A DNA stretch of 9,057 bases from DATJWY01 sp035500775 (GTDB lineage Bacteria; Pseudomonadota; Alphaproteobacteria; Acetobacterales; Acetobacteraceae). Location of the stretch: the NCBI GenBank assembly GCA_035500775.1, contig DATJWY010000129.1, positions 1 to 9,057 of the forward strand, in the 5' to 3' direction. The notes beneath the pieces are model-generated. The model worked only from the letters and a program-made list of their open reading frames with translations, did not search any database and was not told the origin of the DNA. Shown piece by piece: positions 1-5,328 of the stretch. The translations under genes were made by a program, and so were the position numbers. How positions within the stretch are numbered: position 1 is the first letter of the stretch; each line of letters opens with the position of its first letter.

Positions 1-86
1 CTTGAGGCCCCAGACCACCGATCATTTAAGTAAAGGATTCCAAAGGCTTGCCTTTGGCGGGGTCCAGGGGCGGCGCCCCTGGCCTT
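1..86. repeat. Modular palindromic intergenic repeat, copy 1 (left end cut by window)
   Basis: The sequence begins inside the repeat. It holds the right half of a CTGGGGCC/GGCCCCAG hairpin (1-13), an AT-richer linker (14-37), a CCAAAGGC-ttg... type hairpin (about 39-57), and a terminal hairpin CCAGGGGC-ggc-GCCCCTGG (64-82) ending in GGCCTT. Positions 25-62 match the reverse complement of 1509-1546 over 38 bases without a difference, so this copy is inverted relative to copy 2. It lies about 35 bases upstream of the first permease gene. I do not recognise a named repeat family. The hairpin modules and short length suggest a REP- or MITE-like element. Confidence 0.85.
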
Positions 87-120
87 CCCGTCCCGCCTTG
101 GAAGCGGGGAGTCCGACCGG

Positions 121-795
121 ATGATGGATCTGGCGGGCTACGGCCCGCAATTGCTGCAAGGCGCGGCGCTGACGCTGGAGTTGGCCTTCACCTCGCTCGC
201 GGTCGGGCTCAGCTTCGGCTTGCTCGCGGCGGCGGCGAAGCTCTCGCCGCTGCCCTGGCTCAGCGTGCCGGTGACGATCATCACCAACCTGCTGCGCGGC
301 ATCCCTGAATTCGTGATCCTGCTGATCTGCTATTTCGGCGTCACCCGGCTGCTCTGGTCGCTGACCGGCGGGGTGGTGCAGATCAGCCCGTTCGCCGGGG
401 CGGTGTTCGCTCTCGGCGTGGTGTTCGCGGCCTATTCGTCGGAGATGCTGCGCGGCGCCTTCCTCGCCGTGCCGCGCGGGCAGCTGGAGGCGGCGCGGGC
501 CTTTGGCATGTCGCCGCGCCTCGCCTTCTTCCGCGTGCATCTGCCGCAGGCCTGGCGGCTCGCGCTGCCGAGCCTCAACAATCAGTGGCAGAACCTGCTC
601 AAGGATACGTCGCTCGTCTCGGTGCTCGGGCTTGAGGAGCTGATGCGCAAGGCGTCGATCGGCGCGCAGGTAACGCGGCAGCCCTTCACCTTCTTCCTGG
701 CGGCGGCGCTGATCTATCTCGTGTTCCTCGGCGTCTCCAACCCGGTCTTCGCGCTGCTGGAGCGCCGGGCGCGGCGGGGCATGGCGCGGCCGTGA
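121..795 (+). CDS. Polar amino-acid ABC transporter permease, HisQ-like
   Basis: This is a 224-residue inner-membrane permease of the His/Glu/Gln/Arg/opine ABC importer family. It begins with the GxxLTLELAxxSL helix typical of HisQ/ArtQ/OccQ, carries LRGIPE at residues 58-63, and has the ATPase-contacting EAA loop at about 123-142 (EAARAFG...LP). This is followed by NNQWQNLLKDTSLVSVLGLEEL, very like HisQ, and a C-terminal helix ending in LLERR. About five membrane helices are expected. The start ATG at 121 has a GGGGAG-like site at about 106-111; a second ATG follows directly at 124. The stop overlaps the next gene's start, so the pair is probably co-translated and forms a heterodimeric channel. 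The solute-binding protein and ATPase are not in the window. The substrate (basic amino acid, opine or other) cannot be read from the sequence. Confidence 0.9.
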   Translation: MMDLAGYGPQLLQGAALTLELAFTSLAVGLSFGLLAAAAKLSPLPWLSVPVTIITNLLRGIPEFVILLICYFGVTRLLWSLTGGVVQISPFAGAVFALGVVFAAYSSEMLRGAFLAVPRGQLEAARAFGMSPRLAFFRVHLPQAWRLALPSLNNQWQNLLKDTSLVSVLGLEELMRKASIGAQVTRQPFTFFLAAALIYLVFLGVSNPVFALLERRARRGMARP

Positions 796-1481
796 CGGAC
801 TGGCTCGCCGGCTTCTGGGCCGAGGACGTGCCGATGCTCGCCTCGGGCCTGTGGATGACGCTGGAATTGCTGGTGCTGTCCTCGATCGCCGGCATCATTC
901 TCGCCGTGCCGCTCGCGCTGGCGCGGCTGGCGCCGGGGCGGCTGCTGCCGGGGGGCGCGCTCGCCTACTCGGTGTTCTTCCGCGGTACGCCGCTGCTGGT
1001 GCAGATTTTCCTGATCTATTACGGCGCGGCCCAGTTCTCCTTCATCCGCCATTCCGCCGCCTGGGTGGTGCTGCGCGACGCGTTTCCCTGCGCGCTGATC
1101 GCCCTCTCGCTCAACATGGCCGCCTATGTGGCGGAGGTGCTGCGCGCGGGCATCCTCGCCGTGCCGCAAGGCGAGCGGGAGGCGGCGCTGGCGCTCGGCA
1201 TGGGGCCGGTGCTGCGCTATCGCCGCATCATCCTGCCGCGCGCGGTGCGTCTCGTGCTGCCGGCGCTGAGCAATGAGCTGGTGATCCAGCTCAAATCCAC
1301 CTCGCTCGCCAGCACCGTCACGCTGCTGGACGTGACCGGCGCGGCCCGGCGGCTGGCGGCGGCGAGCTATACCACCGACCCGCTGCTGGTCGCGGGGGGG
1401 ATCTATGTGGTGCTGACCTGGGGGATCGCGCGTGGGTTCCGGGGGTTGGAGCGCGGGCTGATCCGGGATGAGAGGCGGTAG
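792..1481 (+). CDS. Polar amino-acid ABC transporter permease, HisM-like
   Basis: This 229-residue permease is the partner of the upstream HisQ-like protein. It uses a GTG start at 792 that overlaps the preceding stop by four bases (GTGA), a classic coupled arrangement. Visible family features are the N-terminal WMTLELLVLSSIAG helix, FFRGTPLLVQIFLIYYG (HisM has FRGTPLYVQL...FY), and the EAA loop at about residues 130-149 (EAALALG...IILP). These are followed by ALSNELVIQLKSTSLASTVTLLD and a C-terminal helix. It should form the second half of the membrane channel of an amino-acid importer. Its stop codon lies three bases before repeat copy 2, so any further operon member would have to lie upstream of 121, beyond the window. 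The family call is secure; the exact substrate is not. Confidence 0.9.
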   Translation: MTDWLAGFWAEDVPMLASGLWMTLELLVLSSIAGIILAVPLALARLAPGRLLPGGALAYSVFFRGTPLLVQIFLIYYGAAQFSFIRHSAAWVVLRDAFPCALIALSLNMAAYVAEVLRAGILAVPQGEREAALALGMGPVLRYRRIILPRAVRLVLPALSNELVIQLKSTSLASTVTLLDVTGAARRLAAASYTTDPLLVAGGIYVVLTWGIARGFRGLERGLIRDERR

Positions 1482-1484
1482 GGG

Positions 1485-1607
1485 AAGGCGAGGGGCTCCG
1501 CCCCTCGGCCCCGCCAAAGGCAAGCCTTTGGAATCCTTTACTTAAAGGGATTGGGGGTCTGGGGCCTCAAGGCCCCAGCCGGGTCCAGGGGCGGAGCCCC
1601 TGGCCTT
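1485..1607. repeat. Modular palindromic intergenic repeat, copy 2 (complete, inverted relative to copy 1)
   Basis: This is the reference complete copy, 123 bases long. Its order is: terminal hairpin AGGGGC-tcc-GCCCCT (from AAGGCG at 1485), a CCAAAGGC-aa-GCCTTTGG hairpin (about 1514-1531), an AT-richer linker with CTTTACTTAAAG, the hairpin CTGGGGCC-tcaa-GGCCCCAG (about 1559-1578), and a second terminal hairpin CCAGGGGC-gga-GCCCCTGG ending in GGCCTT at 1607. The two ends are inverted copies of each other. It fills the gap between two convergent genes, 3 bases from the permease stop and 5 bases from the kup stop. There is no U-rich tract, so a simple intrinsic terminator is not shown, although the hairpins could stabilise both 3' ends. 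Confidence 0.9.
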
Positions 1608-1612
1608 TAATG

Positions 1613-3505
1613 TCAGATCGCGACCCGCACCCCGAGTTCCACCACCCGGTCGCTCGGAATGCGGAAGAACTCGGTCGCGGGCACCGCGTTGCGCGCCATG
1701 ATGAGGAACAGATAGAGCCGCCACAGCGGCAGCTTGGGCACCATCGCCCGCACCAGCACTTCGCGGCCGAGGAAGTAGCTCACCTGCATCGGGTCGTAAT
1801 CGACCCCCCGCGACTTCAGATCCTCCAGCGCGCGGGGGATGTTCGGGCTTTCCATGAAGCCGTAGCGGAGCAGCACGCGGTGGATGTTGGGCGCGAGTTC
1901 CTGCACCTCGGTGCGGCGTTCCGGTCCGGCTTCCGGTTCGTCCAGGGTCGAGACGGTCACGAACAGCACCTTCTCGTGCAGCACCTTGTTGTGCTTGAGA
2001 TTATGCAGCAGCGCGTTGGGCACGTAATCGGGGTTGCCGGTGAGGAACACGGCCATGCCCGGTACGCGCAGGGTGCGTGACTGCGGCAGGCGGGTGAGGA
2101 AGGAGGCCAGCGGCAGGCTGTCCTGCTTCCAGCGCGCCATCATCAGGTCGCGCCCCTGTTTCCAGGTCGTCATCATCCCCATCAGCGCGATGCCGAGCGC
2201 CAACGGCACCCAACCACCTTCCACCACCTTCAGCGTGTTGGCGCCGAAGAACACGCCGTCGATGGCGAAGAAGCCGCCGAACACGGCGATCGCCGCCGCG
2301 CGCGGCCACTGGAACTGGCGGTGGAACACCACCAGCGCCAGCACGCAGGTGCAGAGGAAGGTGCCGGTGACGGCGATGCCGTAGGCGGAGGCGAGCGCGT
2401 CGCTGCTCTTGAAGGCCAGCACCAGGAGGAGCACGCCGAACAGCAGGGCGGTGTTCACCTGCGGCACGTAGATCTGGCCTTCCTCCATCTGACTCGTATG
2501 CAGCACCGTCATGCGCGGCAGGAAGCCGAGCTGCATGCACTGGCGGGCCATCGAATAGGCGCCGGAGATCAGCGCCTGGCTCGCGATCACGGTGGCGAAG
2601 GTGGCGAGCACCACGAGCGGCAGGCGCAGCCAGGACGGTCCGAGCAGGAAGAACGGGTTGGCCAGCGCCTCTGGGTGGGCGATGACCAGCGCGCCCTGGC
2701 CGAAATAATTGAGCACGAGGCAGGGCAGGACGAAGAACGTCCAGGCGAGCCGGATCGGCTGCCGGCCGAAATGGCCCATATCGGCGTAGAGCGCCTCCGC
2801 CCCGGTGACGGAGAGGACGACGGCACCGAGCGCCACGAAGGCGAGCCAGCCATGCGCCAGGCAAAACAGCACCGCGTAATGCGGCGCGACCGCCAGGAGG
2901 ACGTAGGGGTTCCGCATGATCGCGATCGCGCCGAGCACGCCGATGGCTGCGAACCAGACGGCCATGACCGGCCCGAAGATCCGCCCGACGCTGCCGGTGC
3001 CGCGCGACTGCACCGCGAACAGGGCGACGATCACCACCACCGAGATCGGCAGCACCACGGCCTTGGCCTCGGGCAGCGACACTTCCAGACCCTCGACGGC
3101 CGAGAGCACGGAGATCGCCGGGGTGATCACCCCGTCGCCGAAGAACAGGCAGGCGCCGGTGACGCCGATCAGCGCCAGCGCCGCCTTGATCTTGTCGCCG
3201 GCCGAGACGCGCTGAGCCAGGGCCATCAGCGCCAGGATGCCGCCTTCACCCCGGTTGTCCGCCCGCATCACCAGGATAACGTATTTGACCGTGACGATCA
3301 GAACCAGCGACCAGAAGATGAGGGAGAGGCAGCCGAGCACCTCCCAGGGCGCGATGGTGCGGTCTCCGAACAGTACCAGTACACTCTTGAAGGCATAAAG
3401 CGGGCTGGTGCCGATATCGCCGTAGACGACTCCAAGCACCGCCAGAAGTACACCCATCCTTAGCCCGGCCCGCTGGGCCGGCATGGGCTGTGTGATACTG
3501 CTCAT
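1613..3505 (-). CDS. kup: Kup/Trk-type low-affinity potassium uptake protein
   Basis: The protein is 630 residues from the chosen start, close to the usual length of about 620-630 for Kup, a proton-coupled K+ uptake transporter of the inner membrane. Near the N-terminus it has GVVYGDIGTSPLYA (residues 25-38), the Kup signature, followed by DNRGEGGILALMAL and GDGVITPAISVLSAVEG. About 12 membrane helices are expected, then a cytoplasmic C-terminal domain that ends DRVVELGVRVAI, matching the normal Kup end. Reading can extend to an ATG at 3598. I chose 3505 because the family starts there and GGAG (minus strand of 3512-3515) sits six bases upstream, whereas the extra 31 residues look non-native. 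It follows yggS on the same strand with a 147-base gap. It appears intact. Confidence 0.95.
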   Translation of the reverse strand: MSSITQPMPAQRAGLRMGVLLAVLGVVYGDIGTSPLYAFKSVLVLFGDRTIAPWEVLGCLSLIFWSLVLIVTVKYVILVMRADNRGEGGILALMALAQRVSAGDKIKAALALIGVTGACLFFGDGVITPAISVLSAVEGLEVSLPEAKAVVLPISVVVIVALFAVQSRGTGSVGRIFGPVMAVWFAAIGVLGAIAIMRNPYVLLAVAPHYAVLFCLAHGWLAFVALGAVVLSVTGAEALYADMGHFGRQPIRLAWTFFVLPCLVLNYFGQGALVIAHPEALANPFFLLGPSWLRLPLVVLATFATVIASQALISGAYSMARQCMQLGFLPRMTVLHTSQMEEGQIYVPQVNTALLFGVLLLVLAFKSSDALASAYGIAVTGTFLCTCVLALVVFHRQFQWPRAAAIAVFGGFFAIDGVFFGANTLKVVEGGWVPLALGIALMGMMTTWKQGRDLMMARWKQDSLPLASFLTRLPQSRTLRVPGMAVFLTGNPDYVPNALLHNLKHNKVLHEKVLFVTVSTLDEPEAGPERRTEVQELAPNIHRVLLRYGFMESPNIPRALEDLKSRGVDYDPMQVSYFLGREVLVRAMVPKLPLWRLYLFLIMARNAVPATEFFRIPSDRVVELGVRVAI

Positions 3506-3510
3506 ACGTT

Positions 3511-3555
3511 GCTCCGCTTCGGCCTCGCGATGTCCGGTTGCGAGGCTGACGGAGC
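3511..3555 (-). promoter_or_regulatory. Two-part hairpin in the kup leader that includes the ribosome-binding site
   Basis: On the minus strand, GCTCCG (3555-3550) can pair with CGGAGC (3516-3511), and GCCTCGC (3546-3540) with GCGAGGC (3528-3522), around an 11-base loop with a small asymmetric internal loop. The CGGAGC arm contains the kup Shine-Dalgarno GGAG, so the folded form would hide it. The pairing is read directly from the sequence. A role in translational control is inference, and no known riboswitch class is recognised. Confidence 0.5.
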
Positions 3556-3593
3556 ACACTCCGGTTCCTGCCCGCGCGCCGTCATGGCCGCTC

Positions 3594-3623
3594 GCCATAC
3601 GCCGGATGTCGGAGGAAGTGCAA
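3594..3623 (-). promoter_or_regulatory. Candidate promoter for kup (weak)
   Basis: Minus-strand TTGCAC (3623-3618) and TATGGC (3599-3594) are separated by 18 bases and resemble a sigma-70 -35/-10 pair. The -35 is fair and the -10 poor. It would start transcription around 3587, placing the SD-containing hairpin in the leader. Read-through from yggS is equally possible. Confidence 0.25.
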
Positions 3624-3652
3624 GAACGGCCTCCTGGCGCGGAGAAATTGCG

Positions 3653-4381
3653 TCAGGGCCCGGCGCCGTCTTGATGGCCGGCCGGGACGGGGGCGGGTCT
3701 TGTTCCGAAGATGGCGCTGCCCACACGCACATGCGTGGCGCCGCACGAGATCGCGGCCTCGAAATCGGCCGACATGCCCATGGAGAGCAGGGGCAGGCCG
3801 TGCCGCGCCGCGCGGTCGGCGAGCCAGGCGAAATGCGGCGTCGGGTCGCCCGAAGCCGGCGGCACGCACATCAGCCCGACCAGCGCACGGCCGAAGCGCC
3901 CCTTGCATTCGTCGATGAAGCCGTCCGCCTCCGCGCGGGGGATGCCGGATTTCTGCGCCTCGTCGCCGACATTGACCTGCACGAACAGATCCGGTGTCCG
4001 CCCTTCCTTTTCCATGGCCTGGGCGAGCGCCTCGGCGAGCCGGGGGCGGTCCAGCGTCTCGATCGCGTCGGCGAGGCGGACGGCGTCGCGCGCCTTGTTG
4101 GTCTGCAGCCCGCCGATCAGGTGCAGGCGGAGGCCGGGATGGGCCGCGCGCAAAGGCGGGAACTTGGCGGCGGCTTCCTGGACGCGGTTCTCGCCGAAGA
4201 CCATCTGGCCGGCGGCGAGCGCCGCAGCGATGCTCTCAGCCGGATGGGTCTTGGAGACGGCGACGAGGGTGACATCCTCCGGTCGCCGTCCGGCGCGAAG
4301 TGCGGCTTCGGCGATGCGCGCGCGCACGCGGGTGAGGGCGTCGGCGATGCTGGCGGTGGGGTCTGGAAGGGTATTCGGCAT
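3653..4381 (-). CDS. yggS: PLP-binding homeostasis protein, YggS/PLPBP family
   Basis: This 242-residue protein is a single-domain, alanine-racemase-like TIM barrel that binds pyridoxal 5'-phosphate and buffers its supply; the family has no established enzymatic reaction. The PLP lysine is visible in LVAVSKTHP (K44). It is followed by FGENRVQEA, LHLIGGLQTNKA, VQVNVGDEAQKSGI, LMCVPP, SMGMSADFEAAI and THVRVGSAIFGTR, the phosphate-binding end of the fold. Length is close to the family's ~230. The start ATG at 4381 keeps the first helix (SIADALTRVRARIAEAA). It lacks a clear Shine-Dalgarno, and the only downstream alternative (GTG, residue 19) would remove that helix. The open frame continues upstream to 4810, but that part is arginine-rich antisense of the neighbouring gene and is not included. 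Its start codon overlaps that of the divergent gene. Confidence 0.93.
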   Translation of the reverse strand: MPNTLPDPTASIADALTRVRARIAEAALRAGRRPEDVTLVAVSKTHPAESIAAALAAGQMVFGENRVQEAAAKFPPLRAAHPGLRLHLIGGLQTNKARDAVRLADAIETLDRPRLAEALAQAMEKEGRTPDLFVQVNVGDEAQKSGIPRAEADGFIDECKGRFGRALVGLMCVPPASGDPTPHFAWLADRAARHGLPLLSMGMSADFEAAISCGATHVRVGSAIFGTRPAPVPAGHQDGAGP

Positions 4382-4979
4382 GGACCACAGGCTTGTCGCC
4401 TGGGCGCGGACGGTCAAGGCGGCACAGCGTGCCTCCGGGCGAAAGGCGGCGCCGGTGCTCTGGCTGTTCACCGACGCGGCGCGGATGCCGGACCCGTGCC
4501 CGGCGATCCGCCGGTTGCCGCGCGGCCTCTCCGGCGTGGTGTTCCGGCATGACGGCGTGCCGGGGCGGGCGGCGCTGCTCGGCGCGGTCGCCGCCCTGTG
4601 CCGGGCGCGGGGCCTGGCGCTGGTCGTGGCGGGCGACGCGCGACTCGCGGCGGCGGCGCGGGCGGGGGTGCATCTGCGACGCGGCCGGCGTCCGCCTGTT
4701 CGCACGTTGCGCCGCCGGCTCGTGACGGCCTCGGCACATGGCCGCGCCGAGTTGCTACGGGCGGCGCGGGCAGGGGCCGATCTGGTGTTCCTCTCGCCGG
4801 CCTTCACCACGGCGAGTCATCCGGGGGCGTCGGCGCTCGGGCCGTTGCGCTGGCGAATCCTGGCTCGGTGCGCGCCCGTTCCGGTGCTGGCCCTGGGCGG
4901 GGTGGATGGGCGGCGGGCGGCGTTGCTGCCGCGCCGCGGCTGCGCCGGCGTGGGCGCGATCTCTGCTTTAGCGGATTGA
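4380..4979 (+). CDS. TenI/ThiE-like protein, divergent thiamine-phosphate-synthase fold
   Basis: The 199-residue product shows the layout of the thiamine phosphate synthase/TenI TIM barrel: VLWLFTDAARMPDP (26-39), GLALVVAGDARLAAAARAGVHL (78-99), VTASAHGRAELLRAARAGADLVFLSP (115-140), FTTASHPGASALG (142-154) and PVLALGGVDGR...GCAGVGAISAL (168-197). True ThiE normally has QLREK and INDR at its pyrophosphate/HMP site. Here the equivalents read VVFRHD (53-58) and VAGDAR (83-88), so the catalytic lysine and asparagine appear absent. A TenI-like or repurposed role is therefore more likely than thiamine phosphate synthesis, and no other thiamine gene is nearby. The start is ATG 4380, with GGAAGGG at 4365-4371 and an 8-base spacer. 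The protein is unusually arginine- and alanine-rich. Confidence 0.75.
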   Translation: MDHRLVAWARTVKAAQRASGRKAAPVLWLFTDAARMPDPCPAIRRLPRGLSGVVFRHDGVPGRAALLGAVAALCRARGLALVVAGDARLAAAARAGVHLRRGRRPPVRTLRRRLVTASAHGRAELLRAARAGADLVFLSPAFTTASHPGASALGPLRWRILARCAPVPVLALGGVDGRRAALLPRRGCAGVGAISALAD

Positions 4980-5328
4980 TCCGGGAGCCGTCCGACTTTC
5001 CACTGCTGTTTGGCTGTCCTGCGAGAAACGGGACGCGTCGTGACGTTATGGGCGGAGCGGCAACGTGGGCTGTTGCATTCTGGTCACGATCGCCCGCGCT
5101 TTGGCGGTGGTAACGGCATGTAATGATGACCGCCTGTCGATTCTCGCATATACGCGGCTCAGGCAACGCTTAAAGAAAATTTTCATCTCGGAATGTAAGT
5201 TATTTTGAAGTGTAAGCTGCTGAAATTCCTCATGGTTTATCGTTTCGGTAAAGAATTATAATGGTTCTGTCACGTTTTGCTTCAAAAAGCCTGGGTTAAA
5301 CGCAGCGCGAACGAAGACCGGAGTCGAT
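4980..5328. other. Gene-free leader region upstream of the porin gene
   Basis: These 349 bases hold no gene I can support. From about 5160 the base composition becomes clearly more AT-rich than the surroundings. That part contains a perfect 10-base palindrome GAAAATTTTC (5175-5184) and a TGTAAG direct repeat (5194-5199 and 5211-5216), both possible regulator sites. No T-tract terminator is evident after the TenI/ThiE-like gene. Confidence 0.5.
5233..5262 (+). promoter_or_regulatory. Candidate porin promoter
   Basis: A perfect TATAAT occurs at 5257-5262 in the AT-rich leader, 66 bases before the porin start. The best-spaced -35 hexamers (around 5233-5240, TGGTTT/GTTTAT) fit poorly to TTGACA, so activation by a regulator or another sigma factor is possible. 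Only the -10 match is well supported. Confidence 0.4.

Noticed and set aside
1542..1724. Short minus-strand reading frame ending in the repeat-derived KARGSAPGP tail.
   Set aside because: Its upstream part lies out of frame within kup; only the repeat part is of interest, and it is reported under the repeat findings.
2321..3463. Long plus-strand open frame of 380 residues opposite kup.
   Set aside because: Its product is His/Asp/Arg/Gln-rich low-complexity sequence typical of an antisense shadow in GC-rich DNA, and the opposite strand encodes an intact Kup.
3506..3598. Longer kup start at 3598.
   Set aside because: The extra 31 residues do not look like Kup, and the start at 3505 has a well-placed GGAG and gives the normal length.
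4382..4810. N-terminal extension of the yggS frame up to an ATG at 4810.
   Set aside because: The added 143 residues are arginine/alanine-rich, have no YggS homology and lie antisense to the TenI/ThiE-like gene, whose frame shows clear family motifs.
5190..5216. Possible EcfG-type general stress promoter (GGAAT...GTGT).
   Set aside because: The -10 CGTT is missing and the -35 GGAAC is imperfect; the match is too weak.
5256..5273. Possible Pho box (TTATAAT-GGTT-CTGTCAC) upstream of the phosphate-type porin.
   Set aside because: Only the second heptamer fits the consensus; the first matches at four of seven positions and overlaps the TATAAT taken as the -10, where a PhoB site would not normally lie.
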